DNA of 40,655 nucleotides from Pirellulales bacterium (lineage in GTDB: Bacteria > Planctomycetota > Planctomycetia > Pirellulales > Lacipirellulaceae). Under the pieces are notes generated by a model. It ran no database searches. It saw nothing but the letters and a program-made list of their open reading frames with translations, and was not told the DNA's origin. Shown one piece after another: positions 1-8,603 of this stretch. A program made the position numbers and the translations under genes. Where the stretch lies: the NCBI GenBank assembly GCA_020847515.1, contig JADLBW010000050.1:1-40655 (forward strand), read 5' to 3'. Numbering within the stretch: position 1 is the first letter of the stretch; every line of letters starts with the position of its first letter.

Positions 1-53
1 AAAGCGAACTGAACAAGGGCAGCACGTTCCATATGTCGCTGCCGCTGCCGTAG
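1..53 (+). CDS. C-terminal end of a sensor histidine kinase (partial)
   Basis: Only the last 16 codons are present, ending at TAG (51-53). They read SELNKGSTFHMSLPLP, the typical end of a HATPase_c domain (G2-box GxGSTF followed by a hydrophobic beta strand). The gene starts upstream of the window. It lies 10 bases before the STAS gene and on the same strand, so the two may be co-transcribed. Sensor architecture and response regulator cannot be seen. Confidence 0.7.
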   Translation, partial: SELNKGSTFHMSLPLP

Positions 54-63
54 GAGCGCCGCC

Positions 64-399
64 ATGTTTGCACTTGAACGGCAAGGCGCCGTGAACGTGA
101 TCCGGCCTCACGGAGCGCTGGAGGCCAAGTGCTGCGAGGAGTTTAAGCGGGTCGTGCTGCAAGGCCTGGGCGGCGGGCGGCCGATGATCGTCGTCGACCT
201 GCACGACGTGCCCCTGATCGACGGCGCCGGCCTTGAGGCGCTGGTCGATCTGCGCGACGCCCTGGAGGCGCGCGGCGGCGCGGTGAAGCTGGCCGCCGTC
301 AACCCGCTGTGCGCCGATATCCTGCGGGTTACGGGCGTCGGCCCGCAGTTCGAGCAATTCCCGCAAAGTCGCGCCGCCGTAGGAAGCTTCGCGGTATGA
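64..399 (+). CDS. STAS-domain protein (anti-sigma factor antagonist-like)
   Basis: A single-domain protein of 111 residues with the STAS fold pattern: an N-terminal strand, the signature IDGAGL around residues 52-57, then a strand and helix ending near residue 97. In SpoIIAA-type antagonists the signature is DSSGL and the first serine is phosphorylated by an anti-sigma kinase; here that position is Gly54 and the next is Ala55, so the usual phospho-switch is missing. The stop overlaps the gspE start (ATGA at 396-399), implying translational coupling to the secretion operon, and a histidine kinase gene ends just upstream. Inferred role: a constitutively unphosphorylated or structural STAS partner; its target is unknown. 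Confidence 0.8.
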   Translation: MFALERQGAVNVIRPHGALEAKCCEEFKRVVLQGLGGGRPMIVVDLHDVPLIDGAGLEALVDLRDALEARGGAVKLAAVNPLCADILRVTGVGPQFEQFPQSRAAVGSFAV

Positions 400-2180
400 G
401 CGCACTGGCGGATACGATTGTTGCGCAGCGCAGAGGCGGCGATGCGGCCATGCAGGACGTGGCCCAGGGCGCCCGTTCGCTGGCGGACGCCGTGGCGGCC
501 CGAGCGCCGCTGGGAGAGCGGCTGGTCGCCGCCGGGCTGATCGAGCGAGCGGAGCTGGAAACGGCCCTGAGCCGCCAGTCGGAAAACGGCCAACGGTTGG
601 GCGAAACGCTACTGGAACTGGGGTTCATCAGCGAAGACGAGCTGCTTCCGTTCGTCGAGTCGCAATTGGGCGTGCCGGCGGTGCGCCTGCGGGAGGGGAT
701 GCTCGATCCGCAGGCAGTTCACTTGCTGCCGCGCCAGTTTGCTGAACGGCTGAACGTCATCGCCCTGTTTCGGGTTCGCGACGAGCTGACGGTGGCGACC
801 GACGACCCGCTCGATCTGGACAAGATCGACCGGATCGAGCGGGCCAGCGGGTTCACGGTGCGCCCGGTCTTCGCCTTCAAGGCGGCGATCGAGCGGATCA
901 CCCGGCGCGCCTATGAAGAGGACTTCCGCGTCGACGCCGTAACGGCCGACCTGGACGACTCGGCGGTCGAATTGCGGGCGGACGCGGAAGTCGACGTCGC
1001 CTCGGTGCACCAGCTTGTTGAAGGCAGTCCGGTCATCAACCTGGTGAACTACCTGGTGCTGCAAGCGGTGCGCAAGGGCGCCAGCGACATTCATATTGAA
1101 CCGGGTCGCAAGTCGGCCACGGTCCGTTACCGCGTCGACGGCCAGTTGGTCGAGGTGTTGCGGCCGCGGCGCGACATCTACCCGACGATCGTCTCGCGCA
1201 TCAAGGTCATGGCGAAAATGGACATCGCCGAGCATCGCATGCCGCAGGACGGCCGCTGCCAGGTGGTAGCGGACGGCAAGGAGGTCGACCTGCGCATCTC
1301 GACCTTGCCGACGGTGCTGGGCGAGAAAGTGGTCATGCGGGTGCTGGACAAGGGGCGTCTGACGTTCAACCTGGGCGAGCTGGGCATGCCGGCCGACGTG
1401 CTGAAGGTGGTCGAACAGTTGCTGCGCAAGCCGTACGGGCTGCTGCTGGTGACCGGTCCGACCGGGTCCGGCAAAACCACCACGCTCTACTCGGCGCTGG
1501 AACTCATCAAGTCGGTCCATCGCAACATCGTCACGGTCGAAGACCCGGTCGAATACCAGATCGAGCTGATCAACCAGGTGCAAGTTGAAAGCGGGCGCGG
1601 CATGGGGTTCGCCGGCGCGCTGCGCTCCATCCTGCGGCAGGATCCTGATGTGATCATGGTGGGCGAAATTCGGGATGCGGAGACGGCTCAGGTCGCGGTT
1701 CAGGCCGCGCTCACTGGCCATCTGGTGCTCAGTACGCTGCACACTAACGACAGCGCCGGCGCGGTGATCCGCTTGATGGACATGGGCGTCGAAAGTTACA
1801 AGCTGGCCGCGGCGCTGGTAGGCGTGGTGGCCCAGCGGCTGGTGCGAACCATTTGTCCGAGCTGCCGCACGACGTACTACGCCGGCGCCGAGTACCTCGA
1901 ATCGCTCCACTTTCAAGGCGACAAGCGGCGCAGTTGGGCCAAGGGCGAAGGTTGCCGGGACTGCTTTGATACGGGTTTTCAGGGGCGGAAGGGGATCTAC
2001 GAAGTGCTGCCCGCCGATCACGAGCTGCGCGGCTTAATCGCCAAAGAGGCGGGCATTGAGGGGATCCGGCAGTGGCTGATCGACAGCGGTCATCAGACCT
2101 TGCTGCAAGGAGGCCTGCGGCTGGCGGAATTGGAAGAAACCAGCTTGGAGGAAGTCGCCCGCATCGCCTTCTTCGAGTAG
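396..2180 (+). CDS. gspE: GspE/PilB-type secretion/pilus assembly ATPase
   Basis: The cytoplasmic hexameric ATPase that powers a type II secretion or type IV pilus machine (594 residues from this start). An MshEN/T2SSE N-terminal domain lies at about residues 40-150 (LGERLVAAGLIE, LGETLLELGFIS). The ATPase core has Walker A GPTGSGKTTT near residue 353, the Asp box and Walker B (DPDVIMVGEIRD) near 415, and a His box with STLHTND. A zinc-binding tetracysteine motif (CPSC near 486, CRDC near 519) matches GspE/PilB and not the PilT retraction ATPase. The frame is open from 309, but ATG 396 was chosen because it overlaps the STAS stop and has AGGAAG upstream. It is the first machine gene of the operon. 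Confidence 0.95.
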   Translation: MSALADTIVAQRRGGDAAMQDVAQGARSLADAVAARAPLGERLVAAGLIERAELETALSRQSENGQRLGETLLELGFISEDELLPFVESQLGVPAVRLREGMLDPQAVHLLPRQFAERLNVIALFRVRDELTVATDDPLDLDKIDRIERASGFTVRPVFAFKAAIERITRRAYEEDFRVDAVTADLDDSAVELRADAEVDVASVHQLVEGSPVINLVNYLVLQAVRKGASDIHIEPGRKSATVRYRVDGQLVEVLRPRRDIYPTIVSRIKVMAKMDIAEHRMPQDGRCQVVADGKEVDLRISTLPTVLGEKVVMRVLDKGRLTFNLGELGMPADVLKVVEQLLRKPYGLLLVTGPTGSGKTTTLYSALELIKSVHRNIVTVEDPVEYQIELINQVQVESGRGMGFAGALRSILRQDPDVIMVGEIRDAETAQVAVQAALTGHLVLSTLHTNDSAGAVIRLMDMGVESYKLAAALVGVVAQRLVRTICPSCRTTYYAGAEYLESLHFQGDKRRSWAKGEGCRDCFDTGFQGRKGIYEVLPADHELRGLIAKEAGIEGIRQWLIDSGHQTLLQGGLRLAELEETSLEEVARIAFFE

Positions 2181-2206
2181 CGAAATACGCCTAACGATTC
2201 AGCGCC

Positions 2207-3388
2207 ATGAACGCTCAAGCCATCGCACTGTCGCACGTTCGTCCCATCCCTGCCGCTGCGCCCCGAGCGGGAGCGCTCAGCGGCGTTGACGCGTCGCACG
2301 ACTTTGAACTGGCGCTGGATGACCGGGCGCCGGCGGCGATCGTCCGCAAGTCCAAGGTTCCCAAGGCTGAAATCGCCGACATGACGGCCCAGTTGGCCAT
2401 CATGACGCAATCGGGTCTTGACCTGTCGTCGGCCCTCAACTCGCTGGCCGCGCAGTGCGAGCGGCCGGCGCTAGCGGAAGTGCTGCGCGACGTCAATGAA
2501 CTGGTTCACGGCGGCAATACCCTATCCGAATCGCTGAAGACGTACCCGGACGTGTTTGACGGCGCGTATGTGGCCACGGTGGCGGCCGCCGAAGCGTCGG
2601 GGCGGATGGCCGAGGTGCTCAAGCAACTGGCCGCCATGCAGCGGAGCGAACTGCGACTGAGGCAATCGATCAAGGCCTTGCTGACCTATCCGATTCTGCT
2701 GACGGCGATCGCCGGGACGGTCATCAGCATTCTGGTTGTATTCGTGCTGCCCCGTTTTGCTGACATCTTCGCGCAATACGAGGTCGATCTGCCGATGGTC
2801 ACGCAGATTCTGCTTGCCATCGCGACGGAGGCCAAGGTTCGGTGGTGGTTATGGGCGCCGGCCGTCGGGGCGGCGGTCGCCGGCGCCGTCGCCTGGCGAA
2901 TGACGGAAAACGGGCGGCGGATCATCGACAGGTGGATGCTCAAAGCGCCGACCGTCGGCGGCGTGGCGCGGCCGCTGTTCACCGGCCGGTTATGCACGCT
3001 GCTGGGCCTGCTGCTCAACAGCGGCGTTCCGCTGCTCGATGGTTTGCGGCTATGCCGGCAGGCGGCCAGCAATTGCGTCTTCAAAGACCTGATCGGGGAA
3101 TTGGCCGATTCGGTGCTCAACGGCCGGGGGATGGGTGCGGCGCTATTGAACGCCGAGGCGGTGCCGACCTCAGCCCGGGAAATGATCATCACGGGGGAGC
3201 GCACCGGCAAGCTGGCGGAAGTCGCCCAGTTGCTTGGCGTCCACTACGAGGAAGAAGCTGAAAACCGGATGAAGCAGGTGGTCCGCGTGCTGGAGCCGCT
3301 GATTACGGTGGTGATGGGCGCCGTGGTCGCGGTAGTAGTTCTCGCCGTGATGTTGCCGATCTTTGATCTTTCCTCAGTGGGGCATTGA
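2207..3388 (+). CDS. gspF: GspF/PilC-type inner-membrane platform protein
   Basis: A 393-residue polytopic inner-membrane protein with two copies of the T2SSF domain. The first starts near residue 62 (LAIMTQSGLDLSSALNSL) and the second near 260 (FTGRLCTLLGLLLNSG). Hydrophobic segments follow each copy, including the conserved PRFADIF after the first and a final segment near residues 365-385 before ...PIFDLSS. The protein is the platform that couples the GspE motor to pilin-like subunits. The first 50 or so residues are low in conserved features. No clear Shine-Dalgarno precedes ATG 2207. It lies 26 bases after gspE, and its stop overlaps the next start (TGATG). Confidence 0.93.
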   Translation: MNAQAIALSHVRPIPAAAPRAGALSGVDASHDFELALDDRAPAAIVRKSKVPKAEIADMTAQLAIMTQSGLDLSSALNSLAAQCERPALAEVLRDVNELVHGGNTLSESLKTYPDVFDGAYVATVAAAEASGRMAEVLKQLAAMQRSELRLRQSIKALLTYPILLTAIAGTVISILVVFVLPRFADIFAQYEVDLPMVTQILLAIATEAKVRWWLWAPAVGAAVAGAVAWRMTENGRRIIDRWMLKAPTVGGVARPLFTGRLCTLLGLLLNSGVPLLDGLRLCRQAASNCVFKDLIGELADSVLNGRGMGAALLNAEAVPTSAREMIITGERTGKLAEVAQLLGVHYEEEAENRMKQVVRVLEPLITVVMGAVVAVVVLAVMLPIFDLSSVGH

Positions 3389-4470
3389 TGGTCTCGATGC
3401 TTGCGACGGCGAAACAGGGCTGGGTCGGCTTCGACATTGGCGCTACCTGCGTCAAGGCGGCACAGGTCGTGCGCCGAGGGGGCGCGTACTACTTTCGTTC
3501 GGCGGCGCTGGTCGCGCGCCGCGATAAATGGCCGACGACCCCGCTGACCGGTAGCGAGCCGCGCAGTTCCAGCGACGAGGTGAGGTGCGCCGCATCGCTG
3601 TGCGAGCGAATCAAGGGCGCCGCGTCAGCCGCGCTGCTTCCCACGTCGGCATGCGACGTGCTGAGCGTGGCCGCCCCGACCTCGAAGCGAAGCGGCGGAG
3701 GGGAGTTGGTGCAGGCGTTGGAGGCTGAACTACAGCGGCCCCTGAGCGACCACATCGTTCAGTGGCGTTCGTCGGGCCTGCCGACGGGCAAGCTGAACGT
3801 CGTAGCGGCGCCGCGGGCATGGAGCGATCGGATCAGCGCCGACCTGGCGGCGGGCGGATGGGATTGCCGAGTCATCGACGCGCTTCCGTGGGCGTTGGCG
3901 CGGGCGACGACGATGGCGTCGCCCCAAGCGGCGACGCGCACGGTCGTCGCGGTCGATTGGGGATATAGCCGGGCGACGATGCTGCTGGTCCATCAAGGCG
4001 CACCAGCGCTCGTCCGTTCGCTTAAGGACTGCGGTTATTACCAGGCGGTAGACGCAGTCGCCGCGGCGCTGCGGGTGGAAGCGGCTAACGCTGAGATCAT
4101 TCTTCGCCAGACCGGGCTGGGAGGCGGATCTTCCCGAGCCGGCGATTCGGCCGTTGCCAGCGGAGCTGTCTCAGGACGCCTCATCGCCGACGTGCTAGGG
4201 CAGCAGCTTGATCAGCTTGTGCGAGAGGTGCGCCGCACGCTCAGCTTTTGGCAAGGCATCGTTCGCGGGCGCGAACCAGATTCGATCTTTCTATTTGGCG
4301 GCGGGGGCGCCCTGGCGGGAGTCGACACCGAGTTAAGCCGTGCCGTGGGCCTGCCGGTAGCAAGCTGGCGTCTTTCCGCGGAGCGGGCGGAGGACGAAGC
4401 GGTGCTTCCGCCGCCGGCATTGTTCGGCGCCGCCGCGGGGCTTTCGGCCTTGGCCTGGGAGGCGTCATGA
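3388..4470 (+). CDS. pilM: PilM-like actin-fold assembly protein
   Basis: About 360 residues with the actin/FtsA-like ATPase fold of PilM. The phosphate-1 loop is GWVGFDIGATCVKAAQV near the N-terminus, a second strand motif is VVAVDWGYSRATMLLV near residues 187-202, and the glycine-rich phosphate-2 region LFGGGGALAG is near 304-313. PilM is cytoplasmic, binds the N-terminal tail of PilN and anchors the inner-membrane subcomplex. ATG 3388 overlaps the gspF stop by one base; an in-frame TTG three bases upstream is less likely. Its stop overlaps the pilN start. GspL of true type II systems fuses PilM-like and PilN-like parts, so separate genes point to the pilus-type layout. Confidence 0.88.
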   Translation: MVSMLATAKQGWVGFDIGATCVKAAQVVRRGGAYYFRSAALVARRDKWPTTPLTGSEPRSSSDEVRCAASLCERIKGAASAALLPTSACDVLSVAAPTSKRSGGGELVQALEAELQRPLSDHIVQWRSSGLPTGKLNVVAAPRAWSDRISADLAAGGWDCRVIDALPWALARATTMASPQAATRTVVAVDWGYSRATMLLVHQGAPALVRSLKDCGYYQAVDAVAAALRVEAANAEIILRQTGLGGGSSRAGDSAVASGAVSGRLIADVLGQQLDQLVREVRRTLSFWQGIVRGREPDSIFLFGGGGALAGVDTELSRAVGLPVASWRLSAERAEDEAVLPPPALFGAAAGLSALAWEAS

Positions 4471-5033
4471 ATCGATACGTCCAACTGATGTCGGAAAGCG
4501 CCCAGTTCCGCGCTGCCGCGCGGAAGCATCTGCGGCGCTGGGGCGCGGCGGCGGCGCTGCTGGTCGCAGCGACGGCGCCGCTGGGCGCCTGGCAGTGGCG
4601 CCATCAATCGCAAATGCGTCAGCAATGCGAAGCTTTAGAAGCCAGTTACGAACCGGTTCGCCGGCTTAATGGAGTGAACCGCAATCTGCGCACGCAGGCC
4701 ATCACCTTAGTGCGCGACGAACGGCTGATCCTGGAACTCGCCCGCCAGCGGCCAGTGACGTCGCTGCTGGCTTGCGTGGCCGCAGCGACCTCGGCGTCGC
4801 AGGGGCAGGCGTTCGTCGAGCGGCTCAACTTCGAGCAGCCGGTTCCGGGCTCCGCGGAGAAGTCAGCTCCCCGCCTGACCGTCGAAGTTGCCGCGACGCT
4901 CTCCTACGACATTAGCGAATTTGTCGAAAGCCTTCGTCGCGAGCCTATTGACGCGGTGAAGGTGACGTCCGACGTCGTGACTACCCGAGACGGCATTGAC
5001 CGCAAGACCTACACGCTATTGTGCGAATTCTAA
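4467..5033 (+). CDS. pilN: PilN-like inner-membrane assembly protein
   Basis: A 188-residue bitopic protein: a short cytoplasmic N-terminus (MNRYVQLMSESAQFR), one membrane segment at about residues 27-44, a periplasmic coiled-coil stretch (about 48-95), then a ferredoxin-like region ending in YTLLCEF. This is the PilN/Fimbrial_PilN plan, although the classical INLLP N-terminal motif is not present and sequence identity looks low, so the call leans on topology and position. The start overlaps the pilM stop (ATGA). Partners expected are PilM (cytoplasm) and PilO (periplasm). Confidence 0.75.
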   Translation: MNRYVQLMSESAQFRAAARKHLRRWGAAAALLVAATAPLGAWQWRHQSQMRQQCEALEASYEPVRRLNGVNRNLRTQAITLVRDERLILELARQRPVTSLLACVAAATSASQGQAFVERLNFEQPVPGSAEKSAPRLTVEVAATLSYDISEFVESLRREPIDAVKVTSDVVTTRDGIDRKTYTLLCEF

Positions 5034-5066
5034 CGCATGGGCGACGTGCCCCGCTGAGGCGCCTCG

Positions 5067-5657
5067 ATGTCACGTGCAACGTTGCAACACCTGGCCGCTC
5101 GACCATGGGCGATTCACGCGCTGGGCGGGAGCCTGCTGGCCGTCTTGGCGGCAACCATCTACGTTGGCTGCTTCGTTCCGTGCGGGCGCGACATGGCACG
5201 CCGCGCGGAGCGGATGAAGCAGCTCGAGGCGCTGCTGTCGAGCAAGGAGCAGATTGCCGAGGAGCACGCGCGGCTTAAGAAGCGATTAGATTCTCTTCGG
5301 ACGGCGACTGAAACGACCCTCCAGCGGATGCCGCTGCGCAGTCCGTCGCAGGAATTCATCGAGCGCGCCGGAGAGTTGGCGACGCTGCACGACTTGAAGA
5401 TGGAGATGTGCACGGCGTCGGCGCCGCAAAGCTACCGTTCGCATTCACAAGTGGAAGTGACCTGTCGGCTCTCGGGCGGCTATGCCCGCGTCTGCCGGTT
5501 CCTTGCCGCCATTGACCAGCTTTCCCAGATTTCAAAAGTTTCGCGTTTCGAGATGAGCTCCGGCAGCGATTCGGACGCATATCCTACGCAGATCGTATTT
5601 CAACTGTATTACCGCTCAGAACTCCACGATACAGAGAAGAAGCAGGATACCCTATGA
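5067..5657 (+). CDS. pilO: PilO-like inner-membrane assembly protein
   Basis: A 196-residue protein with a membrane segment at about residues 17-36, a coiled coil from about 45 to 90 (EQIAEEHARLKKRLDSLRT), and a C-terminal alpha/beta domain with VTCRLSGGYARVCRFLAAIDQL, resembling the PilO signature in which a strand is followed by a helix of the ferredoxin-like fold. It would heterodimerise with the preceding PilN-like protein. GAGG at 5056-5059 is a reasonable ribosome binding site for ATG 5067. Its stop overlaps the next start (ATGA at 5654). Confidence 0.75.
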   Translation: MSRATLQHLAARPWAIHALGGSLLAVLAATIYVGCFVPCGRDMARRAERMKQLEALLSSKEQIAEEHARLKKRLDSLRTATETTLQRMPLRSPSQEFIERAGELATLHDLKMEMCTASAPQSYRSHSQVEVTCRLSGGYARVCRFLAAIDQLSQISKVSRFEMSSGSDSDAYPTQIVFQLYYRSELHDTEKKQDTL

Positions 5658-6187
5658 GCCAGCAGAAGCCGCAGGATCGCGTCGGCGCCACGCCGGGCAA
5701 GCTAGCGCTCATCGCCGTGCTGGCGGTGGTGCTAGCGGCGGTGGTGGCGTCGAACTGGCAGGCGGAGGAACCTTCGGCGCCGGTTGCCGACAGCGTCGCG
5801 GCGCCGTCGGCAAGGGCGGCCGCCCGTGCCGTCGGCGAAACGCCGAGTAGCAGCGAGAATCCGCAATCTGACTCCCAGGGCAGTCCGTTTGGTGACTTTG
5901 CAGCCGATGACAATTGGCCGGAGGCCAATCTCCGCGAAGTTACGGCGTGCGATCCGCTAGCGGCGGCGGGATGGGCCGTTCCGCCGGATGGCGACGGCGA
6001 AAACGGGGGCGTAAGTGAACAACAGATTAAGGAACTGCGGACCGCCCAGAACGCGATCATCTTCCTAGCGGGAGATACGCGGGTAGCCCGCATCGGCGAT
6101 CGGGAGTTTCGCATCGGCGACACAATCGGTCACTTTAAAATCAGTGAGATCTCATCGAAGGGCGTCATTTTGAGTGAAGCCGAGTAG
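5654..6187 (+). CDS. GspC/PilP-like periplasmic linker protein
   Basis: 177 residues: one N-terminal membrane anchor (about 17-34), a long Ala/Pro/Ser-rich linker (about 35-110), and a small C-terminal beta domain (about 125-177) with the repeated IGD...IGD..GHFKISEISSKGVIL pattern. That pattern is typical of the homology region of GspC and the PilP beta domain, which contact the N-domains of the secretin. Placement immediately before the secretin gene supports this role. Primary sequence is too divergent to decide between GspC and PilP. The start overlaps the pilO stop. Confidence 0.65.
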   Translation: MSQQKPQDRVGATPGKLALIAVLAVVLAAVVASNWQAEEPSAPVADSVAAPSARAAARAVGETPSSSENPQSDSQGSPFGDFAADDNWPEANLREVTACDPLAAAGWAVPPDGDGENGGVSEQQIKELRTAQNAIIFLAGDTRVARIGDREFRIGDTIGHFKISEISSKGVILSEAE

Positions 6188-6274
6188 GCGAGGCGCGGGG
6201 CCTGAGGCGCGAAGAGAGTAGGCGATATTTCGTAAACGCCGGCGATCGGAGCGCAAAATCGCCACCTGCCACTC

Positions 6275-6287
6275 GCCGCCAGCGGTC
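6275..6287. repeat. Possible relic of the intergenic heptamer repeat family
   Basis: The 13-mer GCCGCCAGCGGTC lies in the 172-base gap between the GspC/PilP-like gene and the secretin gene. It is identical to part of the inverted arm of the array at 21934-22023. No heptamer tandem accompanies it, so it may be a decayed copy or coincidence in GC-rich DNA. Confidence 0.25.
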
Positions 6288-6359
6288 GGTTTGTAACCGC
6301 GATTGACTTTTCCGTTACCTTATCCGACGTCGACGGCTGCGGCTTGCTCAAGGGGGAGC

Positions 6360-8252
6360 ATGCACGCTCGAATCAAAGATCATCGATGCCGAGAATGCCA
6401 GGCGTTCCGAGCGGGCTGGTCTGCGCTCGTCGGGGGCCTGCTGCTGACATTCTGCGGAGGGCAAGTTGAGGCGCAGCAAGCGCCGCCGGGCGGCGCCGCG
6501 CCAGCTCCGTTGCAACAAGCCGGCGCGGGGGCGACGGCGCCCGGCGCACTGGCCGGGCAGGCGACGGGCGCTGCCGGGGCCCGCAGCGCTGATACGCTGG
6601 TGAACGCTGCGGCGCAAGCGGCTGGTGCGCTGACGGAAGGGCTGGCTCCAAGTCAGCCGCCGGCTCCGCCGGCGGCGATGGCGGAGACCGAGCCGTTGCG
6701 CGTCAACCCGTTCACGGCGGAGGCCAAGGCGCCGGGGGAGGCGAGCGTATTTATACCAGCCACCAAGGCCGACCCGGAGAAGGTCGTCGTACAGGAAGCC
6801 GACGGGCTGATCTCGCTCATGGTTCGGGAGGGCTCGCTGAGGCAAGTGGTGGCGATGATCGCCGAAACGCAGCGGCTCAACATCGTCTTCGCCGGATCGG
6901 CGGACTCGATGGTCACGGCGTCGTTCGACCGGCAGCCTTGGCAAGCCGTGCTCGACGCGTTGTTGTCGGCCTCGGGTCATACCTGGGCGGTCCGGGACCA
7001 CATTATCTTCATTTCGAGCATCGAGAACGCGGACTTTCTGCCGCCCGGCGCGGAAGGCCGCCGCGTCGAGATTTTCGAGCTCGACTTTGCATCGGCCGTC
7101 GACATCGATCAGACGGTTAAAGGGCTGCTCTCGCCCGGGGGGCAGTCGTGGACGCTCAAGTCGGAGATCAACAATAATCTAAAGACCAAAGAGCTTGTCG
7201 CCGTGTGCGACTACCCCGCGCACTTGGCGCGGGTGCGGGATTACATCTGCCAGGCGGACCAGCCGCCGCGGCAGGTGTACATCGAGACCCACATCTTGCA
7301 GGTGGAACTCGAGGACGACTGCCATAGCGGCGTGAACTTTGAAAACATTATCAGCCTGAGCGGCGCCGACGTGACGCTCAAAACCGTGGGGCTGGCCAAT
7401 GGCAACGCCAGCTCCGCGTTTTTCGTCGAACCTGACGGCGTCGGTCTTAACGGGCTTATTGAACTGCTTAAGACGACGACCGACGCCAAGACGCTGGCTT
7501 CGCCGAAGATTCACGGAATCAGCGGCCAGGAATCGCACATCCAGATTGGCGGCCAACTGGGCTACCGAGTGACGACGACTACGCAAACCAGCACGATGGA
7601 GACGGTGCAATTCCTGGACGTCGGGGTCGTGCTCCGCGTGACGCCGCGCATAACGCGCGACGGACGCGTGCTGATGCGGATCTACCCCAAGGTGTCCACC
7701 GGCCAGGTCGACCCGGAGACTGGGCTCCCCTCGGAGGAAACCACCGAGGTGCAAACCGACGTCCTGCTCAGCAGCGGGCAGGGGATTGTTATTGGCGGGT
7801 TGATCCAGGAAGTCGACAACAACTTTCAGAGCAAGATTCCGCTGCTCGGCGAGATTCCCTACCTCGGAATACTGTTTCAGCGACGGCAGGTGACCCGATC
7901 GCGGCAAGAGATCATCGTAACGCTGCAACCGCACGTGCTGCCCTATGAGCCGGTCGTGCAGGAGCAGCTTGACCATGAATTCATGCGCTCAGCGCAGCCG
8001 CTGACGCAAGGCGCCATCTGCAGCTTCCCCCGCCCCTACGAACCGCGGATGCCTGACGTGTTCGACGGCAAGGGAGCGCCCTTCTGTCCCAAGAAGGACC
8101 GCAGGGAGGATTCGAGCGGCGATTTGATGGAGTTGCCGCCGGTCGACAGGGCGTTCGAAGAGGCCGACAACGGCGCCATGCTGGAATACGGAGAAAGCGT
8201 GCTGCCCTTAGAAACGCTGCCGCCGCCCGTGTCGGACGAGTCGGCGCCATAA
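6360..8252 (+). CDS. Secretin (GspD/PilQ family outer-membrane channel)
   Basis: About 630 residues, exported. The signal peptide runs over about residues 20-38 with cleavage after VEA. An Ala/Pro/Gly-rich linker (about 40-130) follows, then a secretin/TonB N-domain (about 150-215: LRQVVAMIAETQRLNIVFAG), an N1-type domain (about 235-300), and the secretin beta-barrel domain (about 305-535) with VQTDVLLSSGQGIVIGGL and PLLGEIPYLGILF, the family signatures. The C-terminal 90 residues are acidic and may bind a pilotin or the cell wall. ATG 6360 was chosen because it gives a proper signal peptide and has AGGGGGAG just upstream; an in-frame TTG at 6303 is the alternative. It is the last machine gene of the operon. 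Confidence 0.92.
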   Translation: MHARIKDHRCRECQAFRAGWSALVGGLLLTFCGGQVEAQQAPPGGAAPAPLQQAGAGATAPGALAGQATGAAGARSADTLVNAAAQAAGALTEGLAPSQPPAPPAAMAETEPLRVNPFTAEAKAPGEASVFIPATKADPEKVVVQEADGLISLMVREGSLRQVVAMIAETQRLNIVFAGSADSMVTASFDRQPWQAVLDALLSASGHTWAVRDHIIFISSIENADFLPPGAEGRRVEIFELDFASAVDIDQTVKGLLSPGGQSWTLKSEINNNLKTKELVAVCDYPAHLARVRDYICQADQPPRQVYIETHILQVELEDDCHSGVNFENIISLSGADVTLKTVGLANGNASSAFFVEPDGVGLNGLIELLKTTTDAKTLASPKIHGISGQESHIQIGGQLGYRVTTTTQTSTMETVQFLDVGVVLRVTPRITRDGRVLMRIYPKVSTGQVDPETGLPSEETTEVQTDVLLSSGQGIVIGGLIQEVDNNFQSKIPLLGEIPYLGILFQRRQVTRSRQEIIVTLQPHVLPYEPVVQEQLDHEFMRSAQPLTQGAICSFPRPYEPRMPDVFDGKGAPFCPKKDRREDSSGDLMELPPVDRAFEEADNGAMLEYGESVLPLETLPPPVSDESAP

Positions 8253-8258
8253 CGCCGG

Positions 8259-8292
8259 GGCGGCCGACGAACGGCGAGCCGCCATATTTTTT
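8259..8292 (+). terminator. Candidate rho-independent terminator after the secretin gene
   Basis: GGCGGC (8259-8264) can pair with GCCGCC (8278-8283) across a 13-base loop, and six T residues follow at 8287-8292. The stem is short but entirely G/C. It begins 6 bases after the secretin stop and ends where the ribosome binding site of the next small gene begins, so it may attenuate rather than fully end transcription. Confidence 0.5.
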
Positions 8293-8305
8293 GGAGAGCC
8301 TTGCG

Positions 8306-8491
8306 ATGAAAGACAAACTTGACGTACCCCAGGAGTTGGCCCACCTCGTCGAAAAGCGGGAGGGGGGCGACCGCCGTCGCAGTTCCGCCCCGGGCAAGGG
8401 CGACGCGTCGAGAGGGCTGGAACCAAATCCGGAGCAGAGCGGCCCGCCGCGACAAATCGAGCGGCGACGCAAGGATCGCCGCAGCAGCTAA
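8306..8491 (+). CDS. Small basic protein with arginine-rich tail
   Basis: 61 residues starting at ATG 8306, with GGAG at 8293-8296 at good spacing. The N-terminal part (KLDVPQELAHLVEKREGGDRRR) looks like a short amphipathic helix followed by a basic stretch; a Gly/Ser/Pro-rich middle leads to a second basic block (IERRRKDRRSS). No known domain or membrane segment is seen. It may be a planctomycete-specific accessory of the secretion operon or a nucleic-acid/membrane-surface binder, but function is unknown. Its position behind a candidate terminator would give separate or reduced expression. Confidence 0.55.
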   Translation: MKDKLDVPQELAHLVEKREGGDRRRSSAPGKGDASRGLEPNPEQSGPPRQIERRRKDRRSS

Positions 8492-8603
8492 GGCTGCGGC
8501 TTCCACAAGGCGGCGAGATGCGCGGGATTGAAGCTGCGCAATTCCGCCGATGGGGGCAGCCGTGGCCGAAGCGACCGCGGGCCGGGAGGCTGCGCGCCGA
8601 GGT

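Noticed and set aside
609..2021. 470-residue open frame on the minus strand inside gspE
   Set aside because: His/Arg/Asp-rich composition with no motif; it is the antisense shadow of a clearly recognised ATPase gene in high-GC DNA.
7179..7976. 265-residue minus-strand frame inside the secretin gene
   Set aside because: Antisense shadow of the conserved secretin domain; no recognisable features.
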